DNA of 64,000 bases from Aliidiomarina sp. B3213 (GCF_003290085.1 NZ_QMKJ01000003.1:248001-312000); one strand, 5' to 3'; counted from the stretch's first letter, positions 46,162 through 55,831 are shown. The notes: a model not told the origin generated them from the sequence alone. Program-made: numbers and translations.

Positions 46162-46680
46162 ATGGCTGATAAGCGTAATATATTTTTAGTTGGCCCAATG
46201 GGGGCTGGCAAAAGCACAATCGGGCGACAACTCGCCAAATCTCTCCACTTAGAATTTTTTGACTCTGACTCCGAAATTGAACGCCGTACTGGTGCAGACA
46301 TTAGCTGGGTGTTCGAATTAGAAGGAGAAGAAGGCTTCCGCGACCGCGAAGAAAAAGTAATCAGCGACCTTACTGAAAATGCAGGTATTGTTCTGGCAAC
46401 CGGCGGCGGCTCTATTGTAAGTAAAGAAAACCGTAACCGCCTTTCTGCGCGCGGTATTGTGGTGTACTTAAAAACCACTATCGACAAGCAAGTGGCACGC
46501 ACAGAGCGCGACAAGCGTCGTCCACTTATAGCAAATGCAGACGACCCACGAGCAGTTTTAGAAGATTTAGCTGAACAGCGCGAGCCTTTGTACGAAGAAA
46601 TTGCGGACGTGGTTATTCAAACCGACGAGCAAAGTGCAAAAATCGTAGCGAATCAAATCATAGAAAAGCTAGGGTTCTAG
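46162..46680 (+). CDS. aroK: Shikimate kinase I
   Basis: A 172-residue kinase: Walker [16 protein letters not shown] near residue 11, the [16 protein letters not shown] shikimate-binding region, the GGGSIV motif and the RPLI lid region. It phosphorylates shikimate in the aromatic amino-acid pathway. aroB follows after 11 bases, a standard pair. Confidence 0.96.
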   Translation: MADKRNIFLVGPMGAGKSTIGRQLAKSLHLEFFDSDSEIERRTGADISWVFELEGEEGFRDREEKVISDLTENAGIVLATGGGSIVSKENRNRLSARGIVVYLKTTIDKQVARTERDKRRPLIANADDPRAVLEDLAEQREPLYEEIADVVIQTDEQSAKIVANQIIEKLGF

Positions 46681-46691
46681 GAGCTAACAAA

Positions 46692-47780
46692 ATGGTAGCT
46701 GCGACAAAAAAACTTCAAGTACAACTTGCAGAGCGCAGCTACCCTATTCATATCGGCAGTGGGCTACTTACACAGTTAGAGTCTTTGCTGGCTCACCTTA
46801 ATCCGAAGCAACGTATCTTTGTTATTTCCAATACTACCGTTGCCGAACTGTACCTAGAGCGTGTGAAAAGCGTATTAGGCGAGCGTATCGTGGGCGAATT
46901 TTTAATGCCCGACGGTGAAGCTTTCAAATCTCTTGATACTTACCAACAAGCCATGTCTGAAGCGTTAGCATTGAACCTTCACCGTGACAGTGTGGTTTTA
47001 GCATTAGGCGGAGGCGTGGTTGGCGATCTTGCAGGCTTTGTGGCAGCAACATTACACCGTGGTGTCGACTTTGTGCAGATACCCACTACGCTGCTCTCGC
47101 AAGTCGACTCTTCTGTGGGTGGTAAAACGGCGGTCAACCACCCTCATGGTAAGAACCTGATCGGTGCTTTTCACCAACCCAAGCAAGTGGTTATCGACAT
47201 TGATACCCTGAATACCCTTCCCGAGCGAGAGCTTAAGGCAGGAATAGCCGAAGTTATTAAATACGGCATTATGGCCGACGCCGACTTTTTCAATTGGCTT
47301 GAAGGCAATATAGAAAAATTATTAAGCAAAGACCCGGAAGCACTGACTTACGCGATTCAACGTAGCTGTGAAATTAAAGCGCAAATCGTAAGCGAAGACG
47401 AAAAAGAGCAAGGCTCACGAGCTTTACTGAATCTTGGTCACACGTTTGGCCATGTCATTGAAAACGCCATGGGTTATGGGAATTGGCTACATGGCGAAGC
47501 TGTAGCTAGTGGCATGGTTATTGCTACACACCTTGCAGTAGCATTGCATTGGTGTGAATCGTCAGAATATCGACGCATTACCAACCTTATTGAGACAGCA
47601 GGCCTTCCTATTGCGCCACCAACTTTAGCGCAGGAAGTTTGGGATGAAGGCTTGTTCCGCGATAAGAAAGTAAAAAATGGATTAGTTCGTTTTGTGTTGC
47701 CAACAGGTATTGGCAGCGCCAAAGTAACGAATGAAGCCATTCCAGAGCACTTAGTTCACGCCAGCATTGCAGTAACTTAA
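46692..47780 (+). CDS. aroB: 3-Dehydroquinate synthase
   Basis: A 362-residue NAD- and metal-dependent enzyme, second step of the shikimate pathway. GGGVVGDLAGFVAATLHRGV, PTTLLSQVDSSVGGKTAVNHP and the zinc-binding LGHTFGHVIE are present. Short gap to aroK implies an operon; damX-like gene follows 66 bases later. Confidence 0.97.
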   Translation: MVAATKKLQVQLAERSYPIHIGSGLLTQLESLLAHLNPKQRIFVISNTTVAELYLERVKSVLGERIVGEFLMPDGEAFKSLDTYQQAMSEALALNLHRDSVVLALGGGVVGDLAGFVAATLHRGVDFVQIPTTLLSQVDSSVGGKTAVNHPHGKNLIGAFHQPKQVVIDIDTLNTLPERELKAGIAEVIKYGIMADADFFNWLEGNIEKLLSKDPEALTYAIQRSCEIKAQIVSEDEKEQGSRALLNLGHTFGHVIENAMGYGNWLHGEAVASGMVIATHLAVALHWCESSEYRRITNLIETAGLPIAPPTLAQEVWDEGLFRDKKVKNGLVRFVLPTGIGSAKVTNEAIPEHLVHASIAVT

Positions 47781-47846
47781 ACAATAAGACTTCGAGCTTT
47801 TGGCTCGTGGTTTGCGAATGTACATTGACGTGAATTGAGGACCGCT

Positions 47847-49535
47847 ATGCTTTCAGCGCAACATGAAATGGCAGCGAGTGAAAATACACCATTGGCCATG
47901 CCTGTAGAGGCATTGGAGAGCCAACGTAAAGTATTGGAGCAACTCCATTATTTAACTACGTTTCGTAACCAAATGGTGGTTGTTGCCGGCCCTGAAGGCG
48001 CAGGTAAATCGACACTTTTAGAAGTGTTCCTCGAGCAAGCTTCCGATTACGCCAATTTAGCTTACCTCAATACACCGCAAAAGCTTACCGTTGAGCAAAT
48101 TCGTCAGCGTATCTTGCAGCAAATTACGTCGGTTATGCGTATGCCGGAAGACATATCGCTCAGTAAAAGCATTCGTCGCGCATTACCAAGCCAACCCCAA
48201 CACTTGATGATTGTGGTAGACGACGCTGAACATTTACCACCGGTTATCCTCGACGAACTACAAGAGCTTGTATTGCATAGTCGTTTTACCGCCGGACGTC
48301 ATCGTATTAGCGTGATCATTTCTGGAAAAACGGAATGGGCAGCACGTCAGAAAAAGCGACTTCCGAGTAATCAAAATGACGCTCCGGAAATTGTGGTCAT
48401 TCCTGAATTTACCGACTCAGAAGCACTACAATTTGCGAAACGATTGCTGAGCGGACACGCGAAAGGCAAAGCGCTTGCCGCAGACAATTACCGTATTCAA
48501 GCAGCCTTAGGCACCTCGCTTAGCTACCCTGGAGTGATTCGAGACAGCTTGCAAAACTTAGTCGCGCCTATAGAAAAAACTCGCTACCACATTGAAGACA
48601 CGCCAGAGCAAGAAACTGCTAAGCCGCAAAAACGGAAAACTGCACAGTCGTCAGCGCCCGTGAAAGAAGGCACGCCGATGCGCTTAAAATTGGCTATGGT
48701 CGCTACTTTAATGATTACTGTTGCGGTGTCTGGCTGGATGTATCGTGACGATATTATGGCGACCTACCAAGAACTAACTCAAGTGCGTAACGAAGTAAAA
48801 AGTGAGTCTGGTACTGAGAGTCCACTTCCAGCAACAGAGAGTAACGCAACACAAACAACCGATCTCACCTCACCCGTACAGCCCGAAGACTGGTTGAACC
48901 CGGTTCTTGAACAGGGTGAGTCGCAACTTACCATGAGTTACCAAGAGGCGTTACCGCGCCTTGCGTCTGCAGCGCGTGAATATCAACAGGAAGGCGACTT
49001 CGATATTGGCTTATACCAAGTTCGGTCGTTTAATCCATTAGTTGCAGCAGCTACTGCCGCCCTTGAAAATAACGCTGTATCAGAAGCCTCAGAAACGTCA
49101 GAACCTGCTGAGCTAGCAAGTACAGAGAGCGCCGAGCCTGAAGTACCTAATCAAGAGGCCGAGGTAGCTACAACGCAAGAGCCGGACGCGACACCAGAGC
49201 CTGTTAACGCGTGGTTAAACGCACAAGACAATCCAATCATTCTGAATATGGACGCAAGTCGTGTAGGTCTGCAACTCGCGGCATTTAGCCAAGAACAGGC
49301 CACAATGCAATTTGTTGAAGCGCAAGCGAACCAAAACAACCTTATGGTTTATCACACACTTAGAAATGGTGGCGACTGGTATGTTGTAGTCACAGGCAAT
49401 TACGCGTCACTTGCTGAGGCACGCAATGCTATTTCTACTCTGCCTGCTAACCAACAAGCATTGCAGCCGTGGGCAAAACCTTTTGAATGGATGCACCGTG
49501 AGCTAGCTGTTGTGGGCTTGTCACCACAGAATTAG
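47847..49535 (+). CDS. damX: DamX-like AAA ATPase with SPOR domain
   Basis: About 562 residues: an N-terminal AAA/ExeA-type ATPase (Walker A GPEGAGKSTLLE, Walker B LMIVVDDAEHLP), a transmembrane helix (about residues 276-295), a long Glu/Ser/Thr-rich periplasmic linker and a C-terminal SPOR domain (VGLQLAAFSQEQATMQF ... GDWYVVVTGNYASLAEARNA). DamX acts at the division septum. Start at ATG 47847 with GAGG six bases upstream; a TTG at 47835 is less likely. Position after aroB is conserved in gammaproteobacteria. Confidence 0.9.
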   Translation: MLSAQHEMAASENTPLAMPVEALESQRKVLEQLHYLTTFRNQMVVVAGPEGAGKSTLLEVFLEQASDYANLAYLNTPQKLTVEQIRQRILQQITSVMRMPEDISLSKSIRRALPSQPQHLMIVVDDAEHLPPVILDELQELVLHSRFTAGRHRISVIISGKTEWAARQKKRLPSNQNDAPEIVVIPEFTDSEALQFAKRLLSGHAKGKALAADNYRIQAALGTSLSYPGVIRDSLQNLVAPIEKTRYHIEDTPEQETAKPQKRKTAQSSAPVKEGTPMRLKLAMVATLMITVAVSGWMYRDDIMATYQELTQVRNEVKSESGTESPLPATESNATQTTDLTSPVQPEDWLNPVLEQGESQLTMSYQEALPRLASAAREYQQEGDFDIGLYQVRSFNPLVAAATAALENNAVSEASETSEPAELASTESAEPEVPNQEAEVATTQEPDATPEPVNAWLNAQDNPIILNMDASRVGLQLAAFSQEQATMQFVEAQANQNNLMVYHTLRNGGDWYVVVTGNYASLAEARNAISTLPANQQALQPWAKPFEWMHRELAVVGLSPQN

Positions 49536-49549
49536 CAAAGGGTTACTGC

Positions 49550-50332
49550 TTAGTAAGCACTTTTAATGTAAACGTCGAAGCGGTGTTTTTTAGTGGTAAT
49601 TTGAGTGGTTGGTGTTTGCCCAGCTAAAAAAGGAGCCGTGGCAGGGCGTTTTACGACAACTCTGTAGGTAGCTAATGCAAGCGCTGCCGGTAGTAGTTGA
49701 TCAGCGTCTTCATCGCCTCCCACTAACTGTTGCAGCATTTGCATGTCCTTCTTAACCGCGGCTGTTTTACCGCGCTCTGGAAACATTGGGTCTAAATAAA
49801 TAGCGTCTGGCGGTGATTCCTCGTATCCATTAGCCAATAACTCCGGCATGGAATCAAGCAAGCTTCCCGCGGGTAACACGCGTACACGCTGGCTTACCCA
49901 ATCACCCATTTTTTCGTGCAGTTTGGCGTGCAAAACGGCTTGGTCCAATAATGCATGCACAACGGGGTGCCGCTCGAGTAAGTCGACTTTGCATCCGGAA
50001 TGCGCGAGCATCATTCCGTCACGCCCCAAACCAGCTGTTGCGTCTAAAATATATGGCCGATGCCCGCGATTAATACCCAGGGCACGAACTACGGCTTCTT
50101 GCTTACCGCCCCCTAGTTGCTGACGCCAAGCTTGTTTGCCATGGGTAAAACTAATCTGTAGTGGCTTCACTTTCTGTTGCGCAGCCCAAACCAACTCGAG
50201 ACCTTCTAGAGTTAACCTTAAATAGAAGCTTTGTGTTTCATTCAGTTCAGAATTAAAACCATATTGCTCAGCTAAATGTGCAGCGGCAGCAGAAAGCTCT
50301 GGCACCTCACTGACCAAAGCAAAGGCACTCAC
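49550..50332 (-). CDS. rsmJ: 16S rRNA (guanine-1516-N2)-methyltransferase
   Basis: A 260-residue RsmJ/YhiQ protein with LQISFTHGKQAWRQQLGGGK, the SAM-binding LDATAGLGRDGMMLAHSGC and the YLDPMFPERGKTAAVKKDMQ segment. It methylates G1516 of 16S rRNA. It overlaps the ElaA-like gene by four bases; together with dam these form a leftward operon convergent with damX. Confidence 0.93.
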   Translation of the reverse strand: MSAFALVSEVPELSAAAAHLAEQYGFNSELNETQSFYLRLTLEGLELVWAAQQKVKPLQISFTHGKQAWRQQLGGGKQEAVVRALGINRGHRPYILDATAGLGRDGMMLAHSGCKVDLLERHPVVHALLDQAVLHAKLHEKMGDWVSQRVRVLPAGSLLDSMPELLANGYEESPPDAIYLDPMFPERGKTAAVKKDMQMLQQLVGGDEDADQLLPAALALATYRVVVKRPATAPFLAGQTPTTQITTKKHRFDVYIKSAY

Positions 50333-50775
50333 GGCTTGTACTCCATTTCCTGATGAGGAATGTCATCTTCAAGGTAAGTGTCACTTGTGGAAACAAAACC
50401 CAGTGACTGATAAAAGTCGAGCAAATAAGTCTGTGCACTTAACACAATAGAACTGTTCGCGTGAGTCGCGTGGATAAATTTCATAGCTTGCTGCATAACT
50501 TCACGGCCTAAGCTTCTGCCGCGAGCCGACTGAGCTACCACCACACGACCAATTCGGGCTTCGTCATTCACCCACATTAAACGGGCATAAGCGACTAGTT
50601 GGTCTCCTTCCCAACCCAATAAGTGAAACCAGTCTTCATCGGTTCCATCAATGTCTGGATAAGGGCATGTTTGTTCAACTACAAACACGTCTTGGCGCAG
50701 CTTCCACATGGCATATACTTCAGACACGTTTAGCTCTGAAAAGGCCTTCACAGTCCAAGTGATGGTCGCTGTCAT
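50329..50775 (-). CDS. elaA: ElaA-like GNAT acetyltransferase
   Basis: A 148-residue GNAT protein of the ElaA group: MWKLRQDVFVVEQTCPYPDIDG near residue 24, then ARLMWVNDEARIGRVVVAQSARGRSLGREVM (acetyl-CoA turn) and SAQTYLLDFYQSLGFV. Substrate unknown. It overlaps dam at one end and rsmJ at the other, four bases each. Confidence 0.85.
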   Translation of the reverse strand: MTATITWTVKAFSELNVSEVYAMWKLRQDVFVVEQTCPYPDIDGTDEDWFHLLGWEGDQLVAYARLMWVNDEARIGRVVVAQSARGRSLGREVMQQAMKFIHATHANSSIVLSAQTYLLDFYQSLGFVSTSDTYLEDDIPHQEMEYKP

Positions 50776-51650
50776 ACCGCTTTACCTGCACGAATTCGCA
50801 TAGGAACTACATTTTTGGACTCAGAAGAGAGCAGATCGGGACAAAATAGAGCAATCAATTCGCCTACTTTTCCTCGTTTAGCACCGTTTTGGCTAATAAA
50901 CCTGCTTACCCGCAACTCTGTAAGCTGCGCGTCGCGGTATAACCAGCGCCCTTGCTCGGTATCGTGGTTAGAAATCACCACAGGAATCTGCCTTTGCTTT
51001 GCGGCGATAACCGCCTTCTTGGCTAACAGCTGTTGGTCGTCTAAGCCGAACCCCTGTGTGGCATAAGAAGTAAAGTTAGCCGTTGGGCTCAATGGCAAAT
51101 AGGGCGGATCGCAATAAATCACGTTACCTTTGCGAGCACGGCGAAAACTATTCGCGAAAGACTCACAGGTGAAAACCGCTTTCTTCGCTTTTTCTGCAAA
51201 TAGCTCTAGTTCTTGTTCTGGGAAATAAGGTTTTACATATCGTCCGAAAGGCACGTTGAAGCCACCCGAACTATTGTAGCGGCATAAGCCATTGTAGCCA
51301 TGGCGATTCATGTATAAGAACAATAGTGACCGCTCGTATGGGTCTTTCGACGCATTAAACTGTGCTCTTAACGCGTAATAGCTTTGCTCTTTATTGTTAC
51401 CGGTAACAAATAATTGGCGGGCGTCTTCGATAAACGTTTTCGGTTTGCGCTTTAAAATTTTATATAGCGCAATTAAGTCGGGGTTAATGTCGTTCAGTAA
51501 ATACCGATCATAATTGGTATTCAAAAATACCGAACAAGCGCCAGCAAAGGGTTCTATCAGCTTGTCGCCGTCAGGAAGTACGCGTCTGATGTCGTCCACC
51601 AAACCGTACTTACCACCTGCCCACTTTAAAAACGCTCGCTGTTTTTTCAT
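50772..51650 (-). CDS. dam: DNA adenine methylase (GATC)
   Basis: A 292-residue alpha-class N6-adenine methylase: FLKWAGGKYGLVDDI (SAM site), IEPFAGACSVFLN, and the catalytic DPPY in VIYCDPPYLPLSPTA, the exact Dam-type motif. It methylates GATC for mismatch repair and replication control. It lies beside damX as in relatives, but in the opposite orientation, leading an operon with elaA and rsmJ. Confidence 0.94.
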   Translation of the reverse strand: MKKQRAFLKWAGGKYGLVDDIRRVLPDGDKLIEPFAGACSVFLNTNYDRYLLNDINPDLIALYKILKRKPKTFIEDARQLFVTGNNKEQSYYALRAQFNASKDPYERSLLFLYMNRHGYNGLCRYNSSGGFNVPFGRYVKPYFPEQELELFAEKAKKAVFTCESFANSFRRARKGNVIYCDPPYLPLSPTANFTSYATQGFGLDDQQLLAKKAVIAAKQRQIPVVISNHDTEQGRWLYRDAQLTELRVSRFISQNGAKRGKVGELIALFCPDLLSSESKNVVPMRIRAGKAV

Positions 51651-51799
51651 GCCGCTTGTTTTGCCGCCATTTTAATTTTTATTCTGACCACGATTGTAAC
51701 CTGATTTGACCAGAAAGGTTAAGGTTGGTTTACCTTCGTTGCTTCAGGTAAACTTAGCCGACGCTCGCTTAAAACGATAATGACAAAGGCATCGCGCTT

Positions 51800-53242
51800 A
51801 TGAAATCTTTTAAAGTTCCACACACACTAACCTTGCTATTCAGCATGATGATTGTAGCTATGATTGCTACATGGATTGTGCCACAAGGCTTTTTCGAAAC
51901 TTCACTTACCGAGTCTGGCCGTGAAGTTGTTATTCCAAACACGTATGAGCAAGTTGAGTCTCGCGAATTACTTACACCTTGGCAGTTACTAACAGCTGTA
52001 CCAAGAGCATTCGCAGCCGCTCAAGACATTATTTTCTTTGTATTCATTGTAGGTGGTGTTCTTGCTATTGCTCGCCGTACTGGCACAGTCGACGCACTCA
52101 TTGGTCGATTGCTTGAGAAAAACCGTGAAACCCCAGAGCGTCTTATTTTCATGGTTATATTCTTTTTCTCATTAGCTTCAGGCGCAATTGGTACCGCTGG
52201 CGAATATATTCCATTTGTACTTATTCTGGTCGCGTTATGTAGAGCCATGAAGCTCGACGCTATGACCGCAGTAGGTATGACCGTAGCCGGCTACGGTGTG
52301 GGTTATGGTATTTCAGCATTTAACCCATTTACGGTACTTATTGCTCAAGGTATTGCGGAAATTCCACCTTACTCAGGCTTATGGTTACGCTTAGTTTTAA
52401 TCTTACCTTTCGTTCTTATCGCGTTTCACCACGTGTGGAGTTACGCCAAGAAAGTGCGTGAAAACCCAGAAAGCTCACTTGTGGCTGACTTGCCAGACCC
52501 GCTAGAAGGACAAGAGCAAGCAGAGTATCCGCAACTCAATGGTCGCCACCGTCTTATTCTCGGTACTTTCTTAGCGACTGTAGGTATTGCGATTTACGGT
52601 ATTTCACAATACGGCTGGTACTTATACGAGTTAGGCGCTTGCTTCGTAGGTTGGGGTATTTTAATTACTGTGCTGGGTCGCTTGAAATTTGACGACGCTG
52701 CAGACAGCTTTATTGAAGGCGTGAAAGACCTAACACATACAGCGGTGCTCATTGGTATTGCTCGCGGTATTGCACTTATTCTTGAAGACGGACAAATTCT
52801 GCATTCAATTGTGCATGGCTTGTCGTTGCCATTAGGTGAAGTACCTGCAGTGATTTCTGCCATCGGTATGTTGGTTATTCAAACCATTCTTAACCTATTT
52901 GTACCTTCAGGTTCGGGGCAAGCATTTGTAACCATGCCACTTATGGCACCACTGAGCGACTTAGTTGACGTACCTCGCCAAGTGGCTGTTTTGGCCTACC
53001 AAATGGGTGACGGCTTCTCGAACATGATTGTACCCACGAACGCCGTATTGATGGGTATTATCGGTATTGCCGGCGTACCTTACGACCGTTGGTTCCGCTT
53101 CTGTATGCCACTTATGGGTAAACTCATGTTGACCTGTGCGGTGGTTCTCGCATTAGCAACCTTGTTTGGTTACGGCATGGGCGTACAGCCGCAGTTAGAG
53201 AGTTCGATTGAAGTGCTCAGTGCCACACAAATGCTGAGTTAA
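51800..53242 (+). CDS. YfcC/DcuC-family membrane carrier
   Basis: A 480-residue transporter with 11-13 hydrophobic segments. The IGTAGEYIPFVLILVALCRA, YGVGYGISAFNPFTVLIAQ and LFVPSGSGQAFVTMPLMAPL segments are typical of the YfcC branch of the C4-dicarboxylate/arginine-ornithine carrier superfamily (PF03606). In many species these import or exchange amino acids or dicarboxylates; the substrate is not determinable. Its own terminator follows. Upstream (51651-51799) is a short control region shared with the divergent dam gene. Confidence 0.85.
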   Translation: MKSFKVPHTLTLLFSMMIVAMIATWIVPQGFFETSLTESGREVVIPNTYEQVESRELLTPWQLLTAVPRAFAAAQDIIFFVFIVGGVLAIARRTGTVDALIGRLLEKNRETPERLIFMVIFFFSLASGAIGTAGEYIPFVLILVALCRAMKLDAMTAVGMTVAGYGVGYGISAFNPFTVLIAQGIAEIPPYSGLWLRLVLILPFVLIAFHHVWSYAKKVRENPESSLVADLPDPLEGQEQAEYPQLNGRHRLILGTFLATVGIAIYGISQYGWYLYELGACFVGWGILITVLGRLKFDDAADSFIEGVKDLTHTAVLIGIARGIALILEDGQILHSIVHGLSLPLGEVPAVISAIGMLVIQTILNLFVPSGSGQAFVTMPLMAPLSDLVDVPRQVAVLAYQMGDGFSNMIVPTNAVLMGIIGIAGVPYDRWFRFCMPLMGKLMLTCAVVLALATLFGYGMGVQPQLESSIEVLSATQMLS

Positions 53243-53263
53243 ACTTACATTCGAGTAAGCATT

Positions 53264-53293
53264 AAAAAAGGGGCTGAAATTCAGCCCCTTTTT
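53264..53293. terminator. Bidirectional terminator after the YfcC-like gene
   Basis: GGGGCTGAA and TTCAGCCCC form a nine-bp stem around a single central A (effectively a 3-5 base loop), with A-run left and T-run right. It serves the carrier gene and the leftward Sel1-like gene ending at 53340. Confidence 0.9.
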
Positions 53294-53339
53294 AGTACGT
53301 AATAAAGCGTGGGTATTAATGTTCGTAGTAAAGACTAAC

Positions 53340-54299
53340 TTAATAACCACCAGGCATACGCAACATGCCAGCAAGTGTTGAATAGCCCGTTACATGGTTG
53401 CTGTCTCGGTCAAAGATTACACTACATCCGATACCACCCTCGACTCCACACTGGCGTGATCTACGCAACCGCGTTCCGGTTCTCTGTCCATTTGCATAGT
53501 CGCTTTCCAATCCAGCTTGAATGTCTGCGATTTGCGCTTCAAACGACTCGTAACGGCCCGTTACGGTAATCACTTCCATATCGTCATAAGCGGTTAGGTC
53601 ATTCAGAATGTCTTCTCTAGACTCTTCCGCAGCAACGACAGTCGGAGCCTCTTCCACTTGTCGAACAGCATCCACAATATTGTCTAGGCGCGCACGCGAG
53701 TCTCTGTATCCTTTTACTGCTAAACCACGGTACATAAGACCAGCTGCTACGACATCTTGCTGGTAATACTGTCCTTCCTCGATTAAACGAGCAAGTAAGT
53801 ATTGCGCATTCGGAAGTTTTTCCTCTGCGGCTCGCTCTAGCAAGTCTAACCCTTCTTCAATGTCTTCACCTGCCTGCAATAGCTTTACCGACCGGTCAAA
53901 CATAGCTAACGGATAACCGTAACTAATAGCACGGTCGATATAGTCTTCCGCTTCTTCGAGATCTTGTTCCCACACAATACCTTCACGATACCACTGCGCA
54001 GCAACATAAGGAGCAACTTGCGAGCGCATACGAATCGCTTCACGGAGCCACATACTCGCTTTGTCATGGTCCATTTCAACACCATCACCATGCGCATAGG
54101 CTAACGCCATAAACACCATCGAGCCAGCATGACCGTTTTGGCCATACTCCTCAAAATTCCGAATCATGCGCTCGCATTCTTCGCTTTCACACAAGTCGCT
54201 GAAGCGGTTTGACTCTTCTTCAGCTGCTACAGTCACCGAATAGCCACTTAGCGTCACCGCAAATAAACCTGAGATAAGGCCTAACGTTAAAGTTCGCAT
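53340..54299 (-). CDS. Exported Sel1/TPR-like repeat protein
   Basis: About 319 residues: signal peptide (MRTLTLGLISGLFAVTLSGY, cleavage near VAAEE), then helical repeats that fit the Sel1 pattern (AYAHGDGVEMDHDKASMWLREA, YREGIVWEQDLEEAEDYIDRA, LARLIEEGQYYQQDVVAAGLM) and a C-terminal part with a YEVITVTGRY-like strand and a Cys-containing segment CGVEGGIGCSVIFDRD. Sel1 proteins usually scaffold protein contacts. AAGGAG precedes ATG 54299. It is divergent from the YhiN-like gene. Role unknown. Confidence 0.7.
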   Translation of the reverse strand: MRTLTLGLISGLFAVTLSGYSVTVAAEEESNRFSDLCESEECERMIRNFEEYGQNGHAGSMVFMALAYAHGDGVEMDHDKASMWLREAIRMRSQVAPYVAAQWYREGIVWEQDLEEAEDYIDRAISYGYPLAMFDRSVKLLQAGEDIEEGLDLLERAAEEKLPNAQYLLARLIEEGQYYQQDVVAAGLMYRGLAVKGYRDSRARLDNIVDAVRQVEEAPTVVAAEESREDILNDLTAYDDMEVITVTGRYESFEAQIADIQAGLESDYANGQRTGTRLRRSRQCGVEGGIGCSVIFDRDSNHVTGYSTLAGMLRMPGGY

Positions 54300-54451
54300 T
54301 ATTTTCTCCTTGGTTAACATTCCCAGCCATGCTCCCTTTCCAAGAGCTGAGATTCATTCACCAGAAAGCGATTGCCTTAAGACATACGGTTTCTGGTATG
54401 ATCTTGCCGCACACTCGGTTTCACTGCTCCCAAACGGCGGATATGCAACAC

Positions 54452-55648
54452 ATGAACGACCAAAACTCAGAACACTACGACGTACTCGTTATCGGAGCTG
54501 GTGCCGCAGGCCTCATGTGTGCCATTGAAGCTGGTAAGCGTGGTAAACGCGTTCTTGTTGTCGACCACGCTAAACAAGCCGGCAAAAAAATTCTGATTTC
54601 AGGTGGTGGCCGCTGTAATTTTACGAACATGTACGCCAGCCCTGAAAACTACATCTCGAACAACCCGCACTTCTGTAAGTCTGCGCTTAGCCGGTACACC
54701 CAGTGGGACTTCATCGGCATGGTCGATAAACATCAAATTCCCTGGCACGAAAAAACTCTCGGACAGCTTTTCTGCGATAACAGCGCTAAAGATGTTGTTC
54801 AAATGTTACTTGCAGAGTGTAGTAGTGCAAACGTCGTTGTGCAATTAAGAACCAATGTAATTGGTGTCAAATATAGTAACGAATTGTTTCAGGTCGAAAC
54901 CGACCGCACATATATCAAATGTGATAGGCTAGTCGTGGCTTGCGGCGGACTTTCCATGCCCAAACTTTGCGCAACGCCTTTCGGTTTCCAACTTGCCGAA
55001 CAATTTGGCCACAGCATTCAGCCCACGCGAGCAGGCTTGGTTCCATTCACGTTACACGACCAAGACAAAGAACAGTTCGCAGAAATATCGGGCCTGTCGG
55101 TAGACACAGTGGCGGAAAATGACCGCACCGCATTTAAAGAAGCCATGCTATTTACGCACAGAGGACTCAGTGGACCTTCTGTTTTGCAAATATCGTCCTA
55201 CTGGCAACCCGGCGAAGCTGTGCGTTTTAACTTACTACCCGAGCTCGACATTGCCGAAGAACTCGCAAGCAAACGCAAATCCAATCCCAAACTAGGTTTG
55301 CACACACTGCTTCAACAGTGGTTCCCCAAACGTCTGGGGCAGATGCTCGCCGAGCGCCACAAGTGGCCCAATAAAAACCTAGCCGATCTCAACAAAACGG
55401 AAATTGAGTCTATTTGCCAAACCTTAAGTCAGTGGCAAATTAAACCGAATGGCACCGAAGGTTACCGCACCGCGGAAGTGACCATCGGCGGCGTGAACGT
55501 AGACGAAGTCAGCTCCAAAACCATGGAAAGCAAACTTCAACCCGGTCTATATTTCGTCGGTGAAGTCCTCGACGTCACCGGCTGGCTCGGGGGCTACAAC
55601 TTCCAGTGGGCGTGGAGTTCTGGCTGGGTTGCTGGGCAGAGTGTTTAG
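54452..55648 (+). CDS. YhiN/HI0933-family flavoprotein
   Basis: A 398-residue FAD protein: dinucleotide-binding YDVLVIGAGAAGLMCAIEAG, the HI0933 signature KKILISGGGRCNFTN, and the C-terminal TAEVTIGGVNVDEVSSKTMES and VGEVLDVTGWLGGYNFQWAW segments. Proteins of this family are predicted oxidoreductases; the bile-acid enzyme BaiN is a characterised relative, but the reaction here is unknown. ATG 54452 has GGCGGA ten bases upstream; ATG 54443 is nearly equally possible. Its last 30 codons and about 35 bases of 3' flank recur, diverged, at 56889-57013 behind an inserted module. Confidence 0.87.
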   Translation: MNDQNSEHYDVLVIGAGAAGLMCAIEAGKRGKRVLVVDHAKQAGKKILISGGGRCNFTNMYASPENYISNNPHFCKSALSRYTQWDFIGMVDKHQIPWHEKTLGQLFCDNSAKDVVQMLLAECSSANVVVQLRTNVIGVKYSNELFQVETDRTYIKCDRLVVACGGLSMPKLCATPFGFQLAEQFGHSIQPTRAGLVPFTLHDQDKEQFAEISGLSVDTVAENDRTAFKEAMLFTHRGLSGPSVLQISSYWQPGEAVRFNLLPELDIAEELASKRKSNPKLGLHTLLQQWFPKRLGQMLAERHKWPNKNLADLNKTEIESICQTLSQWQIKPNGTEGYRTAEVTIGGVNVDEVSSKTMESKLQPGLYFVGEVLDVTGWLGGYNFQWAWSSGWVAGQSV

Positions 55649-55683
55649 AAACATCTTAAATGTTTCTTACTGACGTAATTTAC
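55559..55683 (+). repeat. Direct repeat copy A: 3' end and flank of the YhiN-like gene
   Basis: The last 30 codons of the gene (55559-55648) plus flank to about 55683. A small hairpin AAACAT-CTTAA-ATGTTT (55649-55665) starts right after the stop. Compared with copy B, seven of the 90 coding bases differ, six silent and one giving Gln/His; the flank is more diverged. Confidence 0.95.
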
Positions 55684-55710
55684 ACTTTGATAGTGAATTG
55701 CTGAATATTG

Positions 55711-55739
55711 TTGACGAACAGAATAGGTATCACTAGTAT
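55711..55739 (+). promoter_or_regulatory. Near-consensus promoter of the predicted small RNA
   Basis: TTGACG (55711-55716) and TAGTAT (55734-55739) with exactly 17 bp between them. Predicted start about 55746-55747, directly ahead of the terminator-type hairpin, so the first product would be a short RNA and only read-through would reach the Abi gene. Confidence 0.65.
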
Positions 55740-55746
55740 TGTATTC

Positions 55747-55796
55747 AACACGCCCGCCAAGCCTCTTAATAATGCTCAAATTGCGCGGGCTTTTTT
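55747..55796 (+). ncRNA. Predicted ~50-nt hairpin RNA ahead of the AbiF-like gene
   Basis: From the predicted start the RNA would be AACAC followed by a hairpin: GCCCGC (55752-55757) pairs with GCGGGC (55785-55790), enclosing a 27-base AT-rich loop in which AGC (55760-55762) can pair with GCT (55774-55776); T6 at 55791-55796 completes a rho-independent terminator. Promoter, short body and terminator within 90 bp, 35 bases before a HEPN-toxin gene, suggest an autonomous small RNA. From memory, RNA antitoxins have been reported beside AbiF-type genes; a role here is inference. It could instead only be a read-through-limiting terminator. Confidence 0.55.
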
Positions 55797-55831
55797 ATGC
55801 CTGATTTTTACACTACGAATGAGAAGGCATA

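Noticed and set aside
55649-55831. CRISPR-like repeat or tracr-type RNA next to the HEPN gene
   Set aside because: There is no repeated unit; only one hairpin with a T-run is present. I keep it as a single small RNA.
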